Origin: Takakia lepidozioides
Lineage: Eukaryota > Streptophyta > Takakiopsida > Takakiales > Takakiaceae
DNA: 64,000 nucleotides
Assembly: GCA_030704615.1 (NCBI GenBank)
Contig: CM060731.1
Location: 26,226,001 to 26,290,000, forward strand
Direction: 5' to 3'
Shown here: piece by piece, positions 43,246-55,400 of the stretch
Numbering within the stretch: the first letter of the stretch is position 1
How the letters are laid out: each line of letters begins with the position of its first letter
Translations under genes and position numbers: made by a program
Notes under the pieces: model-generated
Database searches by the model: none
Told to the model about the DNA's origin: nothing
What the model saw: only the letters and a program-made list of their open reading frames with translations

Positions 43246-44539
43246 TCATGTGAGAGGGAACAATATTCTGAATTACAGTAGGAGGTCATGAAAGTGCTTG
43301 AGTGCTATGGAATGGGTGTCTCTGCTGGTGACGTGTTGCTGGTGTACTACCTTTAGATGTTGCTCATGCCAGCGGTACAATCATTAAAGTAGGGGATGTC
43401 TTGTGTGAAGAGATGGTGAAAGGATTGTTGAACATCTGCTGAACTTAGTTGGAAGGATGACACAAATGAAGGATAATGGGGAAGAATGCCAATGACATAT
43501 GAAGAGGGCAATGTACCTACTATAGGGGTAGGCTGTAGCTTTTCTGAAAGAAGATGTCAGGTGGCATGCATTTGTTCCCTACTGCTTGTATCAATCAGCT
43601 TAAGAACATTCATAGTCTGAGATCTACAATCAATGGGGCATAAGGGTCTTTCAAATAGTTAAAATGCAGTTTTAAGGAGGAGTTAAAAGTGGGGGCTCTG
43701 TGATATCATGCCCTCTTCATGCAAAGGGAAAGAAAAGAGAAATCTGAAATAGAGAAGCTAGGGTTTTGCATTTTCATTTAAGTAGATGTGAATGATGTCA
43801 AAACACCATGCATCAGTGTACAATCCATGGGCAGGATATGAAGGGGTAGCAATGTCATGCCAAAGGGGAGATAGCTGTAGTATTAATAAAGAAGGAAAAT
43901 GAGAGCTCATGTGTAGAAACTAGGGCCTTATTCTGGTTTATAGTAGAGTAAGTGGCACACATATTTGTGCATCACTTACCTAGTCCAAGTATGGGCCAAT
44001 GAGGTATCTCTGATATGTTTACACTGTGGATAGGATCTGAATCTGTATAAGGATCAGAATGTACACCCTGTGATTTTCCAATGATGACATCTGTAGGGAA
44101 GAAGAACCCTGGCATATATGATGATCCGTTCACTAAAGAGACCCAATAACAATTTAGATCACCTCAGCCCTATCCATGTCTTCTCTTCTGCTGCGGCGTG
44201 GATAAGGGTATAAAGGCTCTGGTCATAAATAGATTTAGAATGAATTAAGTAGGGTCTAAGTCATTTTAGAAAGAGCAAGTAGGTTGATGTCATAGGGCAG
44301 GGCCATGGATCACTGCTCAAGAAATAGTTAACTATAGTTTACCAGAAGGGTTTCATGCCCCTTCTTTTTCACACTACAGTGTGGCTTTTCCTTAATGTAG
44401 GATGTGAAGAAGTTTGTCCATCCTGCAAATGTGGGCTTTTGGCTCCTGTTAGTACGGTATTCTTCCTGATGTTTACAAGGTTCTTGGGAGAATCAGCTTG
44501 GTCTTAGCAGCCCGCTGATTCATTTCCTGATTCAATCTA

Positions 44540-45970
44540 TTTCAGCCTGTTTTGCCCTCTTATCAGACTCGGGCCTGATATGCATATTGAATTATGTAAG
44601 TTAGCTCATTGGTGCAAGAGAGAGAGTCAGCTTGGATTTGGCCGTCCGTGAGGGCACCTTCTTCTTCAACCTATTTCAGCCTGTTTTGCCCTCTTATCAA
44701 ACTCAGGCCTAATATGCATATTGAATTCTGTTAAGTTAGCTCATTGGTGCAAGAGAGAGAGTCATGTTGGTCTTAGCAGGCCGTGATGGCACCTTCTTCT
44801 TCAACCTATTTCAGCCTGTTTTGCCCTCTTATCAGACTCGGGCCTGATATGCATATTGAAATCTATAAGTTAGCTCGTTGGTGCAAGAGAGAGAGTCAGC
44901 TTGGTCTTAGCAGGCCGTGCCTTGTTCAAAGCTGGAATTGTACCTAATGTCATTCTGAACACTGCCTGGCAGCTCTGGAAAAGGGGAAAGAGGTCGACAT
45001 GTTTGCAAAATGAAGGCCTTGCTTGGTGCCTGCAGAATCCATGGCAATGTGGAGATGGCCGAACGTGCGGCATGAAGGTGTATTCTTCAACACATTTCAC
45101 CCTGTTTTTCCCTGTTACCAGAGTAGTCCCTAAATTTTCATGTAGAATTCTGCAAGTTAGTTCATTTGTGATGTGAGGTTGCATGAGTTTTATACCGATC
45201 CTTCACGATGGTGGGACAACCGCAATCACCAAGTGTGGCTTTTCTTAATGTACGATGTGAAGAAGTTCGTCCATCCTGCAAAGGTGGGCTCTTTGTACCT
45301 GTGAGTACCATGATTTGGTATTCTTCCTAATGTTTACAAGGTTATTGGGAGAGTCAACTTGCAGGTCTTAGCAAGCCGTGTTTCAATCTCTCCCTGCTCA
45401 GCTGGCCGTGGTGGTTCTCACAGACCAATCCGACGTTACCTGACTACAGACAAACAACACGCACAAGAGGTCATTTTGGGTTGATGGTCGGTCAAATCCT
45501 CCATGGGTCAAGGACAATGTGGTGAGGGCACGTTTCAGCCTATTTTGCCCTCTCATCAGACTTGGCCCTGAGATGCATGTTGAATTCTGCATGGGTGATA
45601 AGTAGGGTTGGGTGTTTGCTGGAACAATTGTAGGCTGTCATTGTCAGCCGCTAGCAACAAGGAAAGGATGTATGCATGATTTGTGCAGAGCTTGGATAGC
45701 TGAGGGAGTAGGGGTAGAGTCTGGCCGGTCCAGATTCATCCAAGAGGGCGGGACTTCAAGCTCACGATTACCTATAATTCCCTGTGGATCAATAGCTGCA
45801 AGAAACCTGCATGGGTAGATGGTCAACTGGAAGCCGCAACAGCAGCGACACAATTGATAAAATCAGGCACTGCTAATGAAGGCACCTTCTTCAACACATT
45901 TTCATCCTGTTTTTCCCTCTTATAATTGGCCCTAAATTTTCATGTTGAATTTTGTAAGTTAGTTGGTTGA
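44540..45970. repeat. Dispersed repeat family within the CACTA element
   Basis: The unit beginning TTTCAGCCTGTTTTGCCCTC and running about 110-130 bp recurs near 44543, 44681 and 44808. Increasingly diverged copies lie near 45095, 45536 and 45899. A separate ~230 bp block (45640-45866) is duplicated at 46227-46450. Confidence 0.75.
44901..45073 (+). pseudogene. PPR protein fragment 1 (includes E-domain motif)
   Basis: The frame reads LFKAGIVPNVILNTAW, then after a shift LLGACRIHGNVEMAERAA at about 45017-45070. The second string is the hallmark start of the E domain of PLS-class PPR proteins, which edit organelle RNA. It is internally deleted and terminated. Confidence 0.8.
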
Positions 45971-46360
45971 GTGAACCTTTGATAGTTTGGAGTGACTTTG
46001 ACATGGTACTGCCAATGTGACAATAGGGAAGTATCCAGTTCTAAACAGGTAATAGCTGAGACGAGGAGAAGTTGTGGAATGACTACTTTTCTGACCCCAG
46101 TCAATGGTGGGACAATCGAGGCAAAAAAGTGAATGCCTGTTGGATTACAGAGAGTAGCAGATGCAATTGACCATAGTGATAAGTTGAGTTGGGTGTTCCC
46201 TAGAACAAATCTAGGCTGTCATTGTCAGGTGCTAGCAGCAAGGTAAGGTTGTATGCATGATTTGTGCAACGGCATGTATATATGAAGGAGCAAGGATAGA
46301 GTCTGGGTCCAGATTCATCCAAGAGGGCCGGACTTCAAGCTCCAGATTACCTATGATTCC

Positions 46361-46745
46361 ATGTGGATCAATAGCTACAAGAAACCTGCTGCATGGGTAG
46401 ATGGTCAACTAAAGGTAGCAGCTGCAGCGGCACAGTTGATAAAATCAGGCACCTCAACCATGACCACAGCTTCTGAAAGTGGATCAAGAGAGGTGGCTGA
46501 ACGAGATGTGGTCTTTTGGAGTGCCATGATTGCAAGGTATGTGCAGCATGGATATGGGATTAAGGCTTTGGAAACCTAGGAGCAAATGATGTGGGATGGG
46601 ATGAAGCAAGACCAGGTCATGTTCATTTGTGTTTGTAATATGCATATGGAAGCCTAGCAGCCCTGGGAAGGGGCAAAGAGGTTCATGGTGACATTCTCAA
46701 AGATGGAATTGTACCAGATGTCATTCTGAACATTCCCCTGGTGTA
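46361..46745 (+). pseudogene. PPR protein fragment 2
   Basis: RDVVFWSAMIARYVQHGYGI, then KALE.*EQMMWDGMKQDQVM and FICV form an almost complete PPR motif with one internal stop (46577-46579). Further on, ILKDGIVPDVILNIPLVYIY (about 46690-46750) is part of another. They are in the same orientation as fragment 1, consistent with captured pieces of one or more PPR genes. Confidence 0.8.
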
Positions 46746-46979
46746 CATCTACATCAAATGTGAGCCTGGCAGCCCTGGCCAGAGAAGAACATGAAGAGGG
46801 CTTACAATTTCGTTCGCCCGGGCGTAGACATTGCTGGCAATGAGAAGAAGGCAGGAAAGCAGTTCAGTGTTCCTAGCATGCATGCGGAGACGCCGTATAG
46901 AAGTTAGGCTTAGACTTTTATCATGGTTGGATTTTGTTGACAGTGTTCCAACACTTACTCTCTGAGATTTTATTTTATT

Positions 46980-47820
46980 TTGTGGAGCTTGAATCCCCAA
47001 TGGTACTTCTTTCACTACAATAGTGGTATGTGTTCCTCTAGTCATGTTCATAATCACTTGCACATCACTGTAATAGTGATATAATTTAAAATTATGGGAG
47101 TAGCCAAATGCACACAATTGCCTACATTACCACTTGTATAGTGGTATAAATAGTCACATATATATTACTGTACTAGTGGTATGAATTCCTCCAGTGGTAT
47201 TCCTAATCACTTATACACCACTCTGTTAGTAATGACTCCAATCCATAGTTCCCACTCAGAGAGACACCATGACTCAAATAGCTTACACACCACTCTGTGG
47301 GTAATCATTCCAATGACATGCTGAGAGACGTCATCCACTCACATAACCACTCTGTGAGTGATATTGTATATTCTCAGTTTTTATAGAATGACTCTATGAG
47401 TCATTTTGTGGTCACTCAACAAGTGGTTTCGGAAGTCATTGAATTTTTCACTCCATCCATTTCGTGCACTGACACACGACACGTGTCCATGTTGAGAGTG
47501 TCGCCACGTGTCGACATAATCTCCAATATCATCCACGGACCACCGGCTTACACGTCTCCACTACAAAACGGAAGTGGTTACTTTACCACTATGACACGTC
47601 AGTTTACCACTGTGACACGTCATAAGTGGTTGGTTTACCTTAGTGACACGTCAGCTTACAGGTGGACCCGGACGTGAGTGGTTCGAACCACTGTCCTTAA
47701 CCACCGGTGCCACGTAATGTCTTTTACCACTCACTTGTCCTAATGCAGTGGTTCTTCATCACTCTGAGGCCAGAGTGGTTTAGTGTCTTTTACCACTCAA
47801 AATGAGTGATTAACAGAGTG
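46980..47820. repeat. Right subterminal repeat array of the CACTA element
   Basis: Dense AGTGGT/ACCACT words in both orientations, densest from 47560 to 47825, next to the right inverted repeat. CACTAC words at about 47013 and 47559 look like internal CACTA-type ends. Confidence 0.8.
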
Positions 47821-47848
47821 GTTATTCCGCGTTTTTCTTCTAGTGAGT

Positions 47849-48650
47849 CACTTCTCTTTTACTTCTCAATTTCCCAAATGCAGCGCCATAGTTCTTGTTA
47901 TGGATGGGAGTGCTTCTTGAGATTTGTTGGCACTTGTATGGGCTGATGGGTGAAAGTTTTCAGCCATAGTGTAATTTTAGTAATTTTTAGCTTATACTAT
48001 AGCCTATAGGTTTCAGGTTTCAGGTATTGTGAGAGAGTTGTTGATGGGCTCATGTCAGCACACAACAACAATTCAATGACGACCAAAAAAAGCTTGAGTC
48101 CTTCATCAGTCTCTCTCTTGTTTCTGGTTCTCTTGGTACATTTTAATTCAGGCATGTTCTGTAAGCAGTATGTACAACTTGGTAGCATGAAGCTGTAGAA
48201 AGGTCCTTCGTGTAGTAAGGTGCTTGTTGTAGTTATGATGTTATGGACCTGGACAGAGAGATATGGATGTGTGACTTGGGGAGGAAGGGCTGCAGGTGAA
48301 CTTTATTCCAGAGGAGAAACCTCCGCCAGCCTTCCATCACTCATGAGAGCTTTATCAGTACTGCGTTGTTATGTCCACACTATTATCCTAGTCTGTCATT
48401 AATCACTGAATAGAGCTTGGAGCTTGGAGCTTAAAGCTTGCACATTCATGCAACATTCAATCTACATTGCGTGCATGTACATGTGTTGAACTCAATGAAA
48501 TCTCCCTTTATCATGAATGTTCTATGTAAGACGGTACACAACAATGACACAATACATGTACTAGCTCTTTCTAATGTTGTATGGCTCTATAGAAATTTCC
48601 ATAAGCATTGCAGCAAATAATATTGTAGAGCATCAACAAAGAATGTGTAT
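47849..48650. other. Intergenic stretch without recognised gene
   Basis: Short frames only (longest about 60 codons) with no family resemblance. It lies between the CACTA element and the tandem array. Confidence 0.4.
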
Positions 48651-49627
48651 GAATGTGTATTTATATTCTGCCCCCAAGCAAACCTATTATGCCATGCAAG
48701 TGCATGTGATTATCATGGGCTTTGTTATCTATATACTTGACAGGAAGAAAAAACATGAGTACTCTATTGCATTGCAACAAATAATATTGTGTACTACACT
48801 AGACTATGTTGCAGAGCAATAACAAGGTGAGCAAGTATTGGACTAAAGTCTACTGTAGAGCAATAGGAGAGCCCTAAAGAACATGACAAAATCAATATGT
48901 GTACATAGTAGTACTTATTAAAAGCATGACTCTTTGAATTCCCAACACTATGAATGTGTATTTATGTTGTGCCCCCAAGTAAACCTATTATGCCATGGCA
49001 GTAGATGTGATTATAATGGGCTTTGTTATCTTTATACTTGACAGGAAGAAAAAGCATGACTCTATTGCATTGCAGCAAATAATGTTGTAGAGCATGCACA
49101 AAAAAGTAAGTACTGCACTATATTATGTTGTAGAGCAATAACAAGGTGAGCAAGTATTGCACTGAAGTCTATTGTAGAGCAATAGGAGAGCCCCATAGAA
49201 CGTGAAAAAATCAATATGTGTACATAGTAGTACTTATTAAAAGCCTAACTCCTTGAATTCCCAACACTATAGATGTGTATTTATGTTCTGCCCCCAAGCA
49301 AACATATTTGCAATGCAAGTGCATGTGATTATCAGGGCTTTGTTATCTATATACTTGAAGAATAAGCATGACTCTATTGCATTGCGACAAATAATGTTGT
49401 AGAGCATCAACAAAGAAGTAAGTACTGCACCAAACTATGTTGTAGAGTAATAACAAGGTGAGCAAGTATTGCACTGAAGTCTATGGCAGAGCAATAGGAG
49501 AGCCCTAGAGACCGTGACAAAATCAATATGTGTACATTGTAGTACTTTATTAAAAGTCTAACTCTTTGAATTCCCAACACTATGAATGTTTATTTATGTT
49601 CTGCCCCCAAGTAAACCTATCATGCCA
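48651..49627. repeat. ~310 bp tandem array, about 3.1 copies
   Basis: Units start GAATGTGTATTTAT near 48651, 48952, 49270 and 49583 (last partial). Each contains TTCTGCCCCCAAG, TTATCTATATACTTGA, AACAAGGTGAGCAAGTATTG and CAATAGGAGAGCCC. Spacing is about 301-319 bp with small indels. Confidence 0.88.
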
Positions 49628-49808
49628 TGCCAGTACCCATCCTCAAGAGCTTGAATACCTTCACAACGTGTTTGCAAATGTATCCTTGTGAGGCAACATG
49701 ACAGTCACACTGGGCCCTTTCACTTCCGGGTGCGTGCACAGTCCAGACCAAAGGTGGGTTATTTACGGAAGCCACATACGCAACATCTTGGTCATCTGCA
49801 TGAAGCAT
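49620..49808 (-). pseudogene. SWIM zinc-finger fragment
   Basis: The frame contains CDCHVASQGYICKHVVKVF, the CxC...CxH pattern of a SWIM zinc finger, common in MuDR/FAR1-type transposases and derived proteins. Only about 62 codons are seen and the C-terminus runs into the tandem array. No upstream exon was confidently linked, although 51019-51300 (minus, unknown) could belong to it. Confidence 0.5.
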
Positions 49809-52480
49809 AACATGGCCATCTGGTATGCTTCTTGCATGCAGAACAATACTACAAACAATACCCTCTTGGCGTTTGTTGCACAGTACAAAACCAAATGTTT
49901 TGCATTGTACCTGATATCAATAATGTGTGACTACATCACCTACCAACTGATAAATCAACCAATCAAATCGCCGTCCTTCGAACCTTTCTTTGGAAGAGTT
50001 GAGAATGGACTTCTATAGTCCCCATGGCCATAATAGCAACGATACCTGTTCACAAATTCCAGATATATATATCAGATGCAATATATGTTTGAAACACAAA
50101 GTTTGAGTTCCGGGTGAAAGCATGCTAGAGGTAGGCCAAAAATACTGTCACAAATGGATTTTGACAGACTGTGGTCTTCAAAGTACTCTAGTGCATTCTG
50201 GTCTTACATTGAACTTCCTTGAAAATGACATGGGAAGAAAGATGATGTTGTAAGGAAAACAAAACACTTTTCCAATCTGCAAACGGGTATGTTTTGATGG
50301 TACTTGTGAAGTATTGTGCGAGGAGGTTGTAGATGTAGCACGCTACATCCTCGAACATGAAAAGCCAAAAGTACCCCTAAAACGTACCAATTGCACGCAT
50401 GAATCTTTTTTCATGCATGCTTGAATACTTGCAAAATAGTCTGAGAAGGAGCCGTCGAGTACCTGCTATGTATGAAAGGTCTAATGATTTTTGTATATGC
50501 AACTACTAATTTATAAAGGCCATGGATTTAAGTACCTGAGAATGTTATTATTTAAGAGTGACTCCTGAAGAAGATGTGTTCCAAACCACGGTACTTAGTG
50601 CTACGTGCAATTGAAACCTCTAAACAATGGTGAAATTTTGAACTAGATTATTTTCGCCGGCAGGTTTATTTCTGTTTTTTTGTTTAATCTTGGACTGTTG
50701 GATGCGGGACTCGGACTCATGGCACGATTGTGTTTTGCCATTATTTTTATATTATCATCTACCACTACTACACTACGCCACAAAACTACTCCCAAGTACC
50801 CATTATCCGCCAATTTTGGCCTACCTCTATCATGCTTACACCCTTCCAAGGACAGTTTTGACAGTGCACTTGATAGTTCACCTCACAAGCAAAGTGCTAT
50901 TGTTTGCCCGTGGGTGGGTGATAGATCCAGGAGCATTTCTCTTCATGACCTCTTTGGTGAAACTAGTAGGAAATTGATGATTGTTCTACTCCCCTTCAAT
51001 GAAATCAGACACACGATGTCATGGTATGATGGCGATACAAGTGTCTTTGTATTGTCCGTGTCCTACAGTCACATGTGGATCAGTCCTTTGTAGGTCCACC
51101 TTGCTGAAGATACCATCTGGAGGGGCGCTCTGCATCTTAGCCCGCATGGAAGTAATAAGATCACGTTGAAGTACAGCAAATGCAACGCTCCCACCAACAT
51201 CCCCAGCCTCTAGTTCGAGCTCATGCTTCACATCTTCATTCTCAGCTTTGTTTAAGAATGCAACAGTATTGGTGTTGAAAACATCTTGACATTCCAACAT
51301 GGCAGAGAAAGATGCAAATACGTCCAGCTATCACCACTACTGTATGAACAGAGTACTACAAGAGAGCATTGTAGACAGATGCAATGTCGTGAACTGAGAG
51401 TAGCTGACAGGAGCGCAGCCCACAAAACCCACGAAACCCACAAACCCTATTTCCACCGCTTTTCAAGGAATGCCACAACCGCGCTTGGAAAATTCAAAAT
51501 CCATGGATCATGGCATGTCCTATGGCCTAACCAGATGATGACATGGATTATGGCTAAAGCTTCATGGCATGACAACCCAATGACTCACATGCCCAACACC
51601 TGTAGAGTGCAGATCATGCATAACATTCCACCATGCAGAACGCCATTGTGTAGAACAACCTCTTCCTTGTGACCGCGGTTGTGGTGGCGACATTGACTGT
51701 GGGGTCCATGGAGCCAAGGAATGGGTTGCCCACCAAGAGCACGAAGACCACCGCTGACATATGGCAGCGAGCAGACCTGGCCCATTGCCACTGGGCTACA
51801 ACTTGGTTGTCGGATGGATGTATAGTTTGTAGCAGGGTGAACGTGTGGGTTTGTCAAACCAACCATTCAGACTTCATCAGTCATCCAACGTCTGTTCATC
51901 CCACGTGGCACGATCTTCGTCAAAACGTAGAAGATGGCAGGCATCAGTCCAAGACGCAAGGAACCTTCGTTCTCGTCTGCGAGTGCGCTTGCTCACAAAT
52001 TGTGCAGCACATGATGCACTGCTGCATCAGTCCACGCTTGCAACTTTCTCGTAAACTGCAACAATTCAGCTGCGAATTGCGGGAGATAGACAGGACTAAT
52101 TGCTTCAGTTGTGAATTGGTACTGCAGTTGTGATAATTCCGAGTTCTTGGAGGCCGTGTTTGTACGAGGTTAGTAGATGAAGAACTTGCTGATAGGCGTG
52201 AATTGTTTGTATTTTGGACGAGGACATCAAATTAAGTACTCCATGATCAATACCTCTTCGTGTTGTACAACGATAACACACATCACTAGATTTTGTGACA
52301 GAGAAAGGTAGATTTTGGTTTCGTGACGAGCCAATGTCCAGGAAGTCATGATTGCTGTTTGTGCATTACAGCTGCTCGCGTGGAGTGAGAGAATATTAGG
52401 TCTGATCTACAGAAAACGCCTTGACGGTGAGAACCATGGGTGAACGATTTCAGTAGTCACAAAGAGAAAGGGTTAGGGAT
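49809..52480. other. Region upstream of the Moco sulfurase gene
   Basis: No gene was recognised. Frames at 51019-51300 (minus, 93 codons) and 51286-51672 (plus, 128 codons) are open but resemble nothing I know. The promoter and 5' untranslated region of the Moco sulfurase gene should lie at the right-hand end; no clear TATA box was pinned down. Confidence 0.4.
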
Positions 52481-55400
52481 ATGGAGCAGGAGTTCACATC
52501 CGCCGGTCAGCTATGGGCGCAAAAATTGCAAGGCCTGTATAGTTCTTTCATGCATCGTCTGACAGCAATTATAACTCTCGGATACTTCAAGTCTTTTCAT
52601 TCACCCTCAAGTCGCAATCTACCAGGCCTCCCTGGTCTGGTGACTCTGGAGAATTTCCCGAAAAAGGATCTGGCAGAGGTACTTGTCTCGGAGAAATTAA
52701 TATTTCTGGCCGAGTATGGGAACGAGTATGGGTATCCAGAGGGCACTGTTTCGGTTGACGAGCTGCGCTCTTCTGAATTTTCACGCTTGAACGGTATGTT
52801 GCTGTGCCTTTCTCTAAATAGATTCTTTCGTTCACTCAAATGTATCATCTGGATCGGTTTAGCAGTGGGTGATCACTAAGTCAACCACGGTTCAAGCTCC
52901 TTTTGAATTGTGCTGGTGACACTTCATCTGTGCCAAGGGTCAAAAATGCACTATTGAGCCAGCCATACAATTTGAAATGGTGCAACTGGACCCTTCAAAA
53001 ATCCTTGGCTAGAATCTGATAAACCTGGTTTGGAGACTGGAGGTTCCAAGTCCACTATGGGGGAGAAGAGAGTCTGTTCTTTTGTATGTTACTTGACATA
53101 AGAGACAGATTGAGTTTTGAGACAGAAGATTGGCTGTGCGGGTTGGGGGTGACCAGGAAAAATCTATGTGGATCATGCAGGAGCCACACTGCATGCAGAT
53201 TCACAATTGAAGGCAGCTATGGATGATCTCTCTGCCAACCTTTATGGCAACCCTCGTATCCTCCTTTAAGTTGCAGAATTGTCTGCTCTTTCGTAGTCAG
53301 TCAAGGGCAAGGGTTCAGGGTTTTATTCTCCCTCTCTTTTTGTTCATGGAAGAGGGCTTGGAAATATTTACCCTTTGTCTACGTATCAACGCTCATTTTC
53401 CTCAGTGTGTTTGGTCATCTGGCTGCTCCGTCTGACCTCTTCGCAATTGATTACAAAAGATGGAGAGCCAAGTGAAATGCCTTGATGAGTAATATTAGAC
53501 AGTCAAAGTGAGAGCAGTATACGGACATCTGACGAGGTTGAGTCTGCTCGGCAGCAGGTAATAACTCTGTCCAGGAGTTTTTTTTGTCTAAGCCCTAACA
53601 TCATGATAAAGTTAAGCCGAAGACTAACTTGTGTCAATCATTGGCCTTGGTTGCACTTGGTATCCATTGAGAAACTGTGCACAGCAACCTGTCCAATTTT
53701 TTGGTCTTTCCCTATAGATGGTCATGCTCATGGCCAGATAATTTGGAAAAGCTAGAATTATGCCTTGATTAATGTGGACTCTATCGTGACAGACCCACAA
53801 AACTTCTGGGAACAGTGAGTTACAGCTCATTGCATATCGTTGACAGCATACCACAATTGGGCATTTGTTGGCAATCCTTCTTTGGATTCAATTGTTCAAG
53901 TTTGGTTCAGCATTTTGGATTTGTGCTTAGAGGGCATTTAAAAAAATTAAGCCAAAGGGGGTAGTACGTTCCATTTTGTCTTGCAGGTTCTGGATCTCTG
54001 CAATGCTCCCGCTGGCAAATACAAGTGTGTGTATACATCAGGGGCCACAGCAGCACTGAAGCTGGTGGGGGAGGCATTTCCCTGGAGCAGTGAGAGTGAA
54101 TACCTTTACACTATGGATAATCACAACAGTGTTCTTGGGCTTCGCGAGTATCCTTTCTAAGTTCCCACTGCATTGCACCTCTTTTCTCCACCCTCTCCAG
54201 CTCCATGCTAATACAAGGCTTAAACTCAATCTGATGAGTGCATTTTGGATCCCTCCCCTGCATCTGCCTTTCCTGGGACGTTGAAGCCTTTTAAAGACCC
54301 ATACTTGATCATTGTCTAAAGTAGTCTACAATCTTGGAATTTACCACTTCAATCTGCAACCGTGGTAATGGCCACCTGGCTGTTGCAACAAAAGCTGCTC
54401 CAGTTTTAGCCTTGCTTTTGGACCCTTTGAGTTTCTTGACAGTGTAAGATATGCTCTGGATCATGGAGCCACTGTCACTGCTGTGGATGTTGAATGGGCC
54501 TGCCCAAGTTTCAACTCCGGAGTTAGTGAAGGAGGTCATGATGTAAATTTGAAGCGGAGGAACCCACAGAAGCGAAGCTCTCTATCGGCTGCAGAAAATG
54601 ATGGTGAGATGGAAGTCCAATATGTGTCACATGTTGTAGGTGGTCAAGATCAAGCACTATGGGCCAGCAGGGATTGTAGCTGACAATTCTATGGTCTGTG
54701 GAGGGATGGCAGAGGAAGAGGTGTACAACTTGTTTGCATTTCCGTTGGAGTGTAATTTTTCAGGTGTGAAGTTTGACTTGAACTTGGTTAACTGGGTCCA
54801 ACAGGGCAAACACTTTCCAAGCCCTCAAAGGTACTCACCCTATTCACAGTTGTCTACTTGGTCCACTGTCTGTAGAGTGCCGCAAACCGGCACAACACCG
54901 GCAAAGGCAGATGTTTGGATCTTACCACTGAGTTGACTGAAACTCATAAATTAATGGATGAAGTTCCGATTGTTAACTTTATTCAATCATGTGTTCACTG
55001 GCATAGATTGTACTTTTATTCGTACAGCTTTACTTTGATGATACATGTATGGTTCCTTTTCGGTCATCACAATAAGTACTGCCATATCCACATAAGGACA
55101 AGAGTCTTACCCCATGGCTATTAGATGGGATCCATGTCAAAGATTGAGGGTGATGTGGGGCATTTTCTAGGGACCGATGGATGGTGCTTCTGGATGCTGC
55201 CAAGGGATGTGGAACTTTGCCACCAGATTTGTCTCGTTTTCCAGCAGACTTTGTGGCCATTTCTTTCTACAAGGTAAACTTTCCTGTTGCTGTTTTTGGA
55301 GAGTTGGTTGTGATTTTCTCATTTGTAGTCTGCTCTCACTTGGAATTATTAGGACGTATCAAGGTAGTTGACAAAGATTGTTGTACTCTTAGTGAGTAAT

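Larger units (their letters stand above)
41809..47845. mobile_element. Non-autonomous CACTA transposon with captured PPR fragments
   Basis: The left end CACTAGAAGAAAAACGCGGA (41809 on) is matched by its reverse complement ending at 47845; the inverted repeat extends about 29 bp into AACCACT. The 3 bp target duplication AGT flanks it (41806-41808, 47846-47848). Subterminal regions are packed with AGTGGTT/AACCACT words. No transposase is present. The interior holds tandem repeats and pieces of pentatricopeptide-repeat genes, so it would need transposase from another CACTA copy. Confidence 0.93.

Noticed and set aside
47559-47580. CACTACAAAACGG as the start of a nested CACTA element
   Set aside because: No matching terminus or target duplication was found; it may be a chance CACTA word among subterminal repeats.
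48651-49627. CRISPR-like array
   Set aside because: Units are about 310 bp and nearly contiguous, without short repeat-spacer structure, and the DNA is eukaryotic.
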